Assembly (NCBI GenBank): GCA_945878835.1
Contig: CAMCUG010000051.1
Span: 1 to 8,504, forward strand
DNA: 8,504 nt
DNA from: Chryseobacterium gleum
GTDB taxonomy: Bacteria; Bacteroidota; Bacteroidia; Flavobacteriales_D; Sanyastnellaceae
Direction: 5' to 3'
In this document: positions 1-5,938 of the stretch, piece by piece
Layout: every line of letters starts with the position of its first letter
Position numbering within the stretch: the stretch's first letter is position 1
Notes under the pieces: model-generated
What the model was told of the DNA's origin: nothing
The model's input: the letters and a program-made list of their open reading frames with translations, nothing else
Databases searched by the model: none
Made by a program: the position numbers and the translations under genes

Positions 1-2
1 TT

Positions 3-806
3 CCGAAGTGCACTGTGAATATTGATAACCCCAGTTTTAGTGCTGCTGAAAACGATCGTTGTTTTTTCCTTTCTTTCAAAAAGATAATCCACCAAGATTG
101 GAATTTTCTGATTCGGGAAAACAACATAGGCGCCCTGCTTAACATTTGCCGGTGGCTTAGACAGCGCTATGTTAATGGTTATCGGATCATTTAAAAATCC
201 ACGCGACAAACTGAAAATGGTGTCAGGCATCGTTGCTGAAAACAAAAGGCCTTGCTTAACATCCGGAGTCTGTGCAATAATGCGTTGAATATCGGGCTGA
301 AATCCCATGTCTAGCATGCGATCGGCTTCGTCCAAAATCAAGAATTTCAATTTAGAAAAATCGACATAACCTAAATTAATGTGCATGTTCAATCTTCCCG
401 GAGTCGCTACAATAATATCTGTTCCTGTTGTCAGTGCATGCTTCTCCTGTGTAAATACTTTCCCATCACTTCCACCATAAATAGGCATGGAAGATATATC
501 TGTGAAATATCCGTAAGCTGAAATGGCCTGATCTATCTGTGTTGCTAACTCACGCGTTGGCACAACAATTAACGCCGAAACACATGTCCGATTGGTGTCT
601 TGAATAATCTTGTGAATTACAGGAAGAAGAAATGCTGCGGTTTTTCCTGTTCCGGTCTGTGCAATCCCTAAAACATCTTTTCCGTCTAAAATATGCGGTA
701 TCGATTCTCGCTGAATGGGAGTCGGTTTTTGAATTCCCATGGAATCGATTCCCTTTATCAAATCTTCATTTAAACCTAAACTCGAAAAATTTTCTTCACT
801 ACTCAT
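3..806 (-). CDS. DEAD-box ATP-dependent RNA helicase (RhlE-like), 3' end outside window
   Basis: This is an ATP-dependent RNA helicase of superfamily 2, expected to unwind short RNA duplexes in the cytoplasm during ribosome assembly, RNA decay or cold adaptation. About 268 residues are readable. In order they show a Q motif (F7, then PTPIQ at 28-32), Walker A AQTGTGKT (49-56), motif Ia PTRELA (83-88), a GG motif (111-112), TPGR (135-138), the DEAD box (159-162), SAT (190-192), and the start of the second RecA domain with TIVFSSTK near residues 248-255. The catalytic motifs of the first domain are intact. The rest of domain 2 and any basic tail lie beyond the left edge, so the exact subfamily cannot be fixed; RhlE-like is an inference from overall similarity. 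The start at 806 (MSSEEN) suits the family; an in-frame ATG at 824 would add six residues. A promoter-like GACCTTTG lies just upstream. Confidence 0.95.
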   Translation of the reverse strand, partial: MSSEENFSSLGLNEDLIKGIDSMGIQKPTPIQRESIPHILDGKDVLGIAQTGTGKTAAFLLPVIHKIIQDTNRTCVSALIVVPTRELATQIDQAISAYGYFTDISSMPIYGGSDGKVFTQEKHALTTGTDIIVATPGRLNMHINLGYVDFSKLKFLILDEADRMLDMGFQPDIQRIIAQTPDVKQGLLFSATMPDTIFSLSRGFLNDPITINIALSKPPANVKQGAYVVFPNQKIPILVDYLFERKEKTTIVFSSTKTGVINIHSALR

Positions 807-810
807 AACA

Positions 811-818
811 CAAAGGTC
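811..818 (-). promoter_or_regulatory. Possible -7 promoter element of the helicase gene
   Basis: Read on the minus strand this is GACCTTTG, a 7 of 8 match to the Bacteroidota sigma-ABfr -7 consensus TAnnTTTG. Only 4 bp separate it from the ATG at 806, so a transcript starting at the usual distance would have almost no leader. It also overlaps the alternative ATG at 824 to 806 segment, which favours 806 as the true start. No clear -33 TTTG is seen, so this is a weak call. Confidence 0.4.
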
Positions 819-849
819 TAACATTCTTCGAGTGTTTTAACAATATGCC

Positions 850-857
850 TATTTTTG
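850..857 (+). promoter_or_regulatory. Probable -7 promoter element for the 862-1509 gene and ligA
   Basis: TATTTTTG matches the Bacteroidota -7 consensus TAnnTTTG at every fixed position. It ends 4 bp before the GTG start at 862, which implies a transcript with almost no 5' leader. No good TTTG stands 19-21 bp upstream, so the -33 half is weak or absent. Because only 3 bp separate the first gene from ligA, this promoter could also drive ligA. Confidence 0.5.
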
Positions 858-861
858 TTCC

Positions 862-1509
862 GTGAAGAATATATTATTGACCTCGCTATTTCTGCTTTTG
901 AATTTTTTGTCTGTTTGCGGACAGAACGATGAACGCAATAAAAAATCGGACTATCCTTTTATCAAACCCGAACTTATTTTAGATGGAAGGCGCACATTAA
1001 TCAGCGAACAAGGAGCAAGACTTGGAGGGTTTCGAGTTGGTATTGAAATGAATCGCGTAAACCGCTTTGGATTTGGGTTTTATTCATTTTCAAAGAGTGT
1101 TCGAACAACAACCTTGAATGAGATTTCTTCCAATATCATTTCTGCCGATTTGGAGTTGAACTACGCATCTATTTATTATGAGCGTGTTTTACTCTTCACT
1201 AAAAAATACGAATGGAGTTCTACTCTCCATTTTGGAGTTGGAAATGTTTCTGGTTCATATACCTACGCAGATGGTTCTATCGGTAACTATGAGGAACCTC
1301 TTCAACTCACTGAATTAAGCACAACTCTTTTCAGACATTTAACTTATTTCATGTCCATTGGCGCTGGTATTGGTTACCGTCAAACCAGAAATGCACCCGA
1401 AGAGCTTTTACCCATATACAACGCACCCGTATTCTTGGTGAAATTCAGGTTTCAACCCATTAAAGCCGTTCGTGGAATTTGGAACAAAGACATTCGTAAA
1501 AGATATTAA
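862..1509 (+). CDS. Secreted, probably outer-membrane beta-barrel protein of unknown function
   Basis: I do not recognise this 215-residue protein as a named family. It begins with a clear signal peptide: K2, a hydrophobic stretch at about residues 4-18, and a probable signal peptidase I site around C19-G20-Q21. The rest is rich in alternating aromatic/hydrophobic and polar residues and in glycine (for example FGFGFYSF, SIGAGIGYR and VFLVKFRF), as in small outer-membrane beta-barrels. The C-terminus is basic (KDIRKRY) and lacks the classical terminal aromatic-X-aromatic pattern. The start is GTG at 862; the stop codon at 838-840 bounds the frame upstream, and the first internal ATG would lose the signal peptide. 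The gene ends 3 bp before ligA, suggesting co-transcription, although a functional link to DNA ligase is not obvious. The coding call is firm; the barrel assignment is an inference. Confidence 0.8.
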   Translation: MKNILLTSLFLLLNFLSVCGQNDERNKKSDYPFIKPELILDGRRTLISEQGARLGGFRVGIEMNRVNRFGFGFYSFSKSVRTTTLNEISSNIISADLELNYASIYYERVLLFTKKYEWSSTLHFGVGNVSGSYTYADGSIGNYEEPLQLTELSTTLFRHLTYFMSIGAGIGYRQTRNAPEELLPIYNAPVFLVKFRFQPIKAVRGIWNKDIRKRY

Positions 1510-1512
1510 TCT

Positions 1513-3567
1513 ATGAATTCATTTGAAGCACAAATTAAGATTGCTGAACTTTCAGAGCTACTGAGCGCGCACAATTACAATTATTATGTGTTAAATGCTC
1601 CCGTTATTTCCGATCAAGATTTTGATTTTCTATTGAAAGAACTAGAGAAATTGGAATCTCAATTTCCTGAATTGAAGTCAGCTAATAGTCCTACACAGCG
1701 CGTCGGAGGAGACATTACAGACAAATTCGAAAAAGTAACTCACAAGAGCCCAATGCTCTCGCTTTCCAATTCATACAACCAAGAGGAAATTCAAGATTGG
1801 GCGAAGCGCGCGATAGAGCTAGCAGGCAAACCCATTGAGTTTGTCATGGAATTGAAATATGACGGTGTAGCTATTGCTCTGTGGTACAAGAGCGGTCAGT
1901 TGGAAAGGGCTGTAACACGTGGAGATGGATCTGTGGGTGAAGACGTAACAATAAATGTTAGAACAATTTCAAGTATTCCGCTTCAATTGAAAGGCGACTT
2001 CCCTTCCGAATTTGAAATTCGGGGAGAAATATTTATGCCGAAAGGCGTCTTTCAAAAATTAAATGAAGAACGCGCTGAAGCTGGCGAAGAGATATATGCA
2101 AATCCAAGAAACACTGCTTCAGGAACATTGAAGCAACAAGATTCAAAGGCTGTTGCTAAGCGCAAACTCGATTGCTTTTTATACTTCGTGTTGAATAACA
2201 CTTCAACCATTGAAACACACAGCCAACGTGTGAGTCATGCGCAATCGTGGGGATTCAAAACACCTGATCCTTCCAAACGAATGATAGAAACCACTTCAAG
2301 TGTTGAAGGAATTATGTCATTCATTTCTTATTGGGATGAACATCGAACAAGCCTTCCATTCGAGATCGATGGAATTGTAATTAAGGTAAACGAAGTTCAG
2401 TTGTGGGATGAATTGGGAATGACTGCCAAGAGTCCTCGTTGGGCCATTGCATACAAATTCAAAGCGGAGAGCATTAGCACGAAGCTATTAAGCATTACCT
2501 ATCAAGTTGGAAGAACAGGTGCTATAACTCCGGTTGCAAACCTCTCTCCTATACAACTTGCAGGAACTACGGTCAAGCGCGCTTCACTTCACAACGCGGA
2601 TCAAATTGAGCGATTGGACATACGTGTTGGTGATTTCGTTTGGGTGGAAAAAGGTGGTGAAATTATTCCGAAAGTAACTGCTGTTGATATTTCTCAACCC
2701 CGCGGCGCAGAAAGCGTGCACGAATACATCGCATATTGTCCGGAGTGCAATACACCGTTGGTTCGATTAGAAGGAGAAGTCTTGCATTATTGTCCAAACG
2801 ATACACAATGTCTTCCGCAACTCATTGGAAAATTAGAGCATTTCATTTCAAGAAAGGCCATGAATATCGATGGTTTGGGAACGGAAACTGTTTCAGGATT
2901 GCTAGCATCAGGATTGATTAAAGACGCTGGAGATTTGTATTCCTTGACCTATGATCAGTTGATTGGACTTGAATTTCAAGTGGGTGATGAAGGCGAAGAA
3001 ACAAAGAAGCGTTCGCTTCAATCGAAGAGCGTAGAAAATTTGCTGAAGGGAATGGAAGCAAGCAAACAAGTTCCTTTCGAGCGTGTATTGTTCGCAATGG
3101 GTATTCGTCATGTTGGAGAAACAGTTGCGAAGAAAATTGCCAGATCAGTAAAATCATTCGATCATTTGAATACGCTCACTTTCGAAGAATTGTGTGGGAT
3201 AGATGAAGTGGGAGAAATAATAGCGCGATCTATTCAATCTTGGTTAACAAAAGAAGAGCACCTCCTCGTCTTGAATAAACTAATTGCAGCTGGACTTCAA
3301 TTCAACATAAACGAGCAAGATGAAGTCTTGCTATCGAATGCTTTGGCAGGAAAAAGTATTGTCGTGAGCGGAACTTTTGAAACGTTCTCTCGAGATGGAA
3401 TAAAAGAATTCATTGAACATCACGGAGGAAAGGTAGTTGGAAGTATCTCGTCTAAAACCTCCTTCGTGGTTGCTGGTGCTGACATGGGACCAGCAAAATT
3501 GAAAAAAGCGGAGGACTTAAAAATCTCAATTATTTCTGAACAAGATCTTCGTGTGCTAACGGATTAG
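1513..3567 (+). CDS. ligA: NAD-dependent DNA ligase LigA
   Basis: LigA seals 5'-phosphate/3'-hydroxyl nicks using NAD+, joining Okazaki fragments and completing repair. The 684-residue protein has the full family architecture and close to the usual length (E. coli LigA is 671). Domain Ia, which binds the NMN half of NAD+, covers about 1-68, with Y24, Y25, D34 and D38 in the expected places. The adenylation domain has the nucleotidyl lysine K115 in KYDG (115-118), RGDG (136-139), E172 in RGEIF, K291 in EIDGIVIK and K315 in AYKF. An OB fold follows at about 318-400. A four-cysteine zinc finger is formed by C409, C412, C427 and C433. Helix-hairpin-helix repeats follow to about 600 and a BRCT domain covers about 608-684. 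A charged stretch at about 488-502 looks like an insertion in the HhH region. The gene follows the upstream secreted-protein gene by 3 bp, and its TAG stop overlaps the stop of the convergent cruF. Confidence 0.98.
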   Translation: MNSFEAQIKIAELSELLSAHNYNYYVLNAPVISDQDFDFLLKELEKLESQFPELKSANSPTQRVGGDITDKFEKVTHKSPMLSLSNSYNQEEIQDWAKRAIELAGKPIEFVMELKYDGVAIALWYKSGQLERAVTRGDGSVGEDVTINVRTISSIPLQLKGDFPSEFEIRGEIFMPKGVFQKLNEERAEAGEEIYANPRNTASGTLKQQDSKAVAKRKLDCFLYFVLNNTSTIETHSQRVSHAQSWGFKTPDPSKRMIETTSSVEGIMSFISYWDEHRTSLPFEIDGIVIKVNEVQLWDELGMTAKSPRWAIAYKFKAESISTKLLSITYQVGRTGAITPVANLSPIQLAGTTVKRASLHNADQIERLDIRVGDFVWVEKGGEIIPKVTAVDISQPRGAESVHEYIAYCPECNTPLVRLEGEVLHYCPNDTQCLPQLIGKLEHFISRKAMNIDGLGTETVSGLLASGLIKDAGDLYSLTYDQLIGLEFQVGDEGEETKKRSLQSKSVENLLKGMEASKQVPFERVLFAMGIRHVGETVAKKIARSVKSFDHLNTLTFEELCGIDEVGEIIARSIQSWLTKEEHLLVLNKLIAAGLQFNINEQDEVLLSNALAGKSIVVSGTFETFSRDGIKEFIEHHGGKVVGSISSKTSFVVAGADMGPAKLKKAEDLKISIISEQDLRVLTD

Positions 3568-4217
3568 ATTACCAAAACTGCCAACACCAGGAAGAAAACG
3601 AGTTGCGCTATACCGTAGATTACGGCTGTTTCATTCTCATTTCTAAAGTGCGAATAGCTATATAATCCAAAGCAAAATGAAACTCCGAACCATGCAATGA
3701 AATTCTGCTGGGGTGCATAATTCATTTCTGTAAACGACCAGAATTCGAATTGAGGAGCTAAAACTTCCAACAAAAAGTCAAAGGTTGTCATTATCACAGC
3801 AACTGAAATAGCTGAAAAAATACGATTGTTAATTCCAATGTAATGAGTTGTGAGCTGCTGAGCAACCATGATTAATGCTGCCCAATTCACGCCTATGATT
3901 AAGGGCACACCCAACAGCTTCCACCCTAGGTTATTTCCATAAGTATAGGTTCCAAATAAATGTCCCGTTTTAACACCGTATACCTCCACCAAAAAAGCCA
4001 TGACAACAATAACAGCAAATGCAACAAATCGCGACTGTCTGAATTTTTCATATCGAAGAATAACTACACCTGCGCTGACTAAAATGATGAGTGGTGTTGC
4101 AGGAAGAAACCAATCGGGTAGAAAGTAAATTCCAAGTATTCCGAAAAAATGAACCAACACAATCCACAGAATTGCGAATACTTTTAATTTTTTATTCTTG
4201 TGGAAAACGGTTGACAT
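3564..4217 (-). CDS. cruF: Carotenoid 1,2-hydratase, CruF family membrane protein
   Basis: This 217-residue integral membrane protein resembles the CruF carotenoid biosynthesis family (DUF422), which adds water across the terminal 1,2 double bond of an acyclic carotenoid end to give a tertiary hydroxyl group. About seven hydrophobic segments can be seen, roughly at 13-33, 37-54, 64-80, 101-122, 131-150, 168-185 and 198-217. Family-type motifs are E78 followed by G81, TGHLFG (84-89) and YTYG (91-94), then GVPLIIGVNW (103-112), and further on DFLLEVLAP with a following FEFW segment and a conserved-looking W in the NFIAWF stretch. The gene starts 12 bp after the crtD stop; the gap is an A-rich run rather than a Shine-Dalgarno sequence, as is usual in this phylum. 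It is almost certainly co-transcribed with crtD. The assignment rests on remembered motifs plus context; the precise substrate cannot be told from sequence. Confidence 0.88.
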   Translation of the reverse strand: MSTVFHKNKKLKVFAILWIVLVHFFGILGIYFLPDWFLPATPLIILVSAGVVILRYEKFRQSRFVAFAVIVVMAFLVEVYGVKTGHLFGTYTYGNNLGWKLLGVPLIIGVNWAALIMVAQQLTTHYIGINNRIFSAISVAVIMTTFDFLLEVLAPQFEFWSFTEMNYAPQQNFIAWFGVSFCFGLYSYSHFRNENETAVIYGIAQLVFFLVLAVLVI

Positions 4218-4229
4218 GTTTTTTTTAAG

Positions 4230-5696
4230 TTAGGAAATGAGTTCAGACATGTTTTTTGCGGATAAGATTGCTAAGGGAACACCACCGCCCGGATGCACAC
4301 TTCCACCAACAAAAAACAAACCTTTAATTTTCGATGAGTTGTTGGCATGACGAAGGAATGCTGCGTTAGCTGAATTGGAAGCGTTTCCGTATAATGCACC
4401 TAAATGGGACGATGTATCCACTTCGATTCCACTTGGTGTCCAGACGCGTTCACAACAGATTTTATCTTCAATTTTTTCTCCTAACATACTTTCTAATTTC
4501 TGAATAATATTTTCTCTCGCTCTTTCAACAATCTCTTCCCAATTTTGACCTTTGTTATTTGGTGCATTAACCATAACAAACCAATTCTCTCCATTTTCTG
4601 GCGCATCAGTTTTAATGTGATGTGAGGTAATGTGAACGTATATCGTTAGATCTTGCGCTAAACGTCTATAGTCGAAGAGGTCGCGAAATTCGTTAAAGTA
4701 ATCGCTCGAAAAAAAGATATTGTGAATACTTAACGATTTGTTCACGTAGTCTTTCATTCCCCAATAAAAGATAAGGGCCGACGAAGATTTCTCTTGGTTC
4801 AAGATTACTCTCGGTTCTCTTTCTTTCGGCAAGAGCTTCTTGTACGTCGGATAAACATCCATATTACTTATGATAACATTTGCCAATTCAATTTGATCGG
4901 TATTGAAGCGAATGCCAGCAGCTCTTTTTTGTTCAATAATAATTTCTTCAACCTTTGAATTGAAAACGAATTCAACATTTTGGCGTTTCGCTAATTCATA
5001 GAGTTGAAAAGTAATGTCATACATTCCTTTATTTGGAATGAAGGCGCCTATCCCCTGCTCTACGTGAGGAAGCAATTGCATTAGTGCCGGAGTCTTGTAT
5101 GGGCTACTTCCATTATAAGTCGCGTAACGTTGGAAGTATTGAATGGTTTTTGGGTTCTTGAAATATTTTTTAAGTTGAATGGTATAGCTACCCATTAACG
5201 GCAGACGAGGAATCCGAAGTATACCATTCCAAAACGCTTTTGTTTTATAAAGTTTCGAAAGTTTAAGCGGACGCTCTAAAAACAATGGCGCAGTTGTGTT
5301 GTATATGAACTCTGATTTGGAAAAGAACGCTCTGACTTTTTCTTCGTCTTCATCAAAAGCTTGAACAATAGCTTTTATGTTTTCCTCTTTATTTCCTTTC
5401 GCCTCGAAAACAAATCCATCTGAATAAAAATATTTACAAAGAATTGGAAGTTCCGAATATGAAAAATGTTCAGACATTCTTTCTCCACAAAGTTCAAAAA
5501 GTTCTTCAACGTATTGAGGCAAAGTAAATAAACTAGGACCTCGATCGAAACGGTACTCCCCCATTTTAAATTCAGAAAGTTTTCCTCCAGGAAAACTTGA
5601 AGCTTCGAAAACCTTCACGGCGTAGCCTTTTCGGGCCAAGCGAATAGACGCAGCAATGCCGCCAATCCCTGCTCCTATTACAATTGCATTTTTCAT
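4230..5696 (-). CDS. crtD: CrtI/CrtD-type carotenoid desaturase, probably 1-hydroxycarotenoid 3,4-desaturase
   Basis: This 488-residue flavoprotein belongs to the phytoene desaturase (CrtI) superfamily. The N-terminus has the dinucleotide-binding GAGIGG (8-13) with E31 at the end of the second strand, then PGGK (36-39) and FDRGPS (50-55). The C-terminus carries the second FAD-binding signature, GGSVHPGGGVPLA (464-476). The length fits the family. I favour CrtD over phytoene desaturase CrtI because the HPGGGVPL form resembles CrtD-type enzymes and because the next gene is cruF. In known Bacteroidota pathways CruF hydrates the acyclic end and CrtD then desaturates the 3,4 bond, on the way to saproxanthin-, myxol- or flexixanthin-type pigments. 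CrtI activity is not excluded. The start at 5696 puts the nucleotide-binding motif at the expected distance. A promoter-like sequence lies 10 bp upstream. Confidence 0.85.
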   Translation of the reverse strand: MKNAIVIGAGIGGIAASIRLARKGYAVKVFEASSFPGGKLSEFKMGEYRFDRGPSLFTLPQYVEELFELCGERMSEHFSYSELPILCKYFYSDGFVFEAKGNKEENIKAIVQAFDEDEEKVRAFFSKSEFIYNTTAPLFLERPLKLSKLYKTKAFWNGILRIPRLPLMGSYTIQLKKYFKNPKTIQYFQRYATYNGSSPYKTPALMQLLPHVEQGIGAFIPNKGMYDITFQLYELAKRQNVEFVFNSKVEEIIIEQKRAAGIRFNTDQIELANVIISNMDVYPTYKKLLPKEREPRVILNQEKSSSALIFYWGMKDYVNKSLSIHNIFFSSDYFNEFRDLFDYRRLAQDLTIYVHITSHHIKTDAPENGENWFVMVNAPNNKGQNWEEIVERARENIIQKLESMLGEKIEDKICCERVWTPSGIEVDTSSHLGALYGNASNSANAAFLRHANNSSKIKGLFFVGGSVHPGGGVPLAILSAKNMSELIS

Positions 5697-5706
5697 TCCG
5701 TATTAA

Positions 5707-5739
5707 CAAAGAAAAAAGAAAAGAACCGAAATGTTCAAA
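5707..5739 (-). promoter_or_regulatory. Probable promoter of the crtD-cruF operon
   Basis: On the minus strand TTTG (5736-5739) is followed after 21 bp by TTTCTTTG (5707-5714). This matches the Bacteroidota -33 TTTG and -7 TAnnTTTG arrangement with a single mismatch in the -7 element (T for A). The -7 ends 10 bp before the crtD ATG, implying a leader of only a few bases. The region is T-rich, so a chance match is possible. Confidence 0.45.
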
Positions 5740-5766
5740 TCAATTTTCATTTTTAAAATAGATGCG

Positions 5767-5774
5767 TATATTTG
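5767..5774 (+). promoter_or_regulatory. Probable -7 promoter element of the tRNA gene
   Basis: TATATTTG fully matches TAnnTTTG and ends 12 bp before the first base of the tRNA, giving a predicted 5' precursor leader of roughly 8 nt. The -33 half is poor, with TTTC at 5745-5748 as the closest candidate. It lies back to back with the crtD promoter. Confidence 0.6.
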
Positions 5775-5786
5775 CACCCCATTTAT

Positions 5787-5860
5787 GGCGAGGTAGCTCA
5801 GCTGGTTAGAGCGTGCGATTCATAATCGCAAGGTCTTGGGTTCAAGCCCCAATCTCGCTA
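5787..5860 (+). tRNA. tRNA with CAU anticodon, probably elongator tRNA-Met
   Basis: The sequence folds into a complete 74-nt cloverleaf. The acceptor strands are GGCGAGG (5787-5793) and TCTCGCT (5853-5859), with discriminator A at 5860. The D arm is GCTC/GAGC, the anticodon stem is TGCGA/TCGCA around the loop TTCATAA with CAT at 5821-5823, the variable loop is AGGTC, and the T arm is TTGGG/CCCAA with loop TTCAAGC. CCA is not encoded (CTT follows the discriminator). The anticodon stem lacks the three G-C pairs of initiator tRNA, so it is not tRNA-fMet. The GTAGCTCAG D-arm resembles elongator tRNA-Met, but a tRNA-Ile2 whose C34 is modified to lysidine has the same DNA anticodon and a similar anticodon stem, so that alternative stays open. 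The end pairs G1-U72 and G7-U66 are wobbles. Confidence 0.95.
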
Positions 5861-5866
5861 CTTTTT

Positions 5867-5894
5867 AAACCCCTTGATATTTCAGGGGGTTTTT
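5867..5894 (+). terminator. Intrinsic terminator after the tRNA gene
   Basis: AAACCCCTTGA (5867-5877) pairs with TCAGGGGGTTT (5882-5892) around the loop TATT, giving an 11-bp stem with one T-G wobble. It runs into a T-rich tract (TTTTTCGTTTTT, 5890-5901). It begins 6 bp after the tRNA end and would separate tRNA transcription from typA. Confidence 0.9.
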
Positions 5895-5908
5895 CGTTTT
5901 TATTGTTG

Positions 5909-5916
5909 TAGTTTTG
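5909..5916 (+). promoter_or_regulatory. Probable -7 promoter element of typA
   Basis: TAGTTTTG matches TAnnTTTG at all fixed positions. It ends 22 bp before the ATG at 5939, so a leader of about 18 nt is predicted, longer than for the neighbouring promoters. The place where a -33 element would sit is occupied by the right arm of the tRNA terminator, and no TTTG is visible there. Confidence 0.55.
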
Positions 5917-5938
5917 CGCCCAAATTAAGAATCGCGCA

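Noticed and set aside
807..824. In-frame ATG at 824 as an earlier helicase start
   Set aside because: It would add MLDLCV before MSSEEN and place the start inside the promoter-like element; the shorter N-terminus fits the family better. Not fully excluded.
910..924. Lipoprotein cleavage site at LSVC in the 862-1509 protein
   Set aside because: The residue before the cysteine is valine, not the small G, A or S of a lipobox, and the following GQ fits ordinary signal peptidase I cleavage.
2736..3157. Open frames overlapping ligA on both strands
   Set aside because: They lie wholly within the intact, domain-complete ligA reading frame and their translations show no recognisable motif or hydrophobic pattern.
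5861..5938. Riboswitch or structured leader upstream of typA
   Set aside because: The only evident structure is the simple tRNA terminator hairpin; the predicted typA leader is about 18 nt, too short for a riboswitch.
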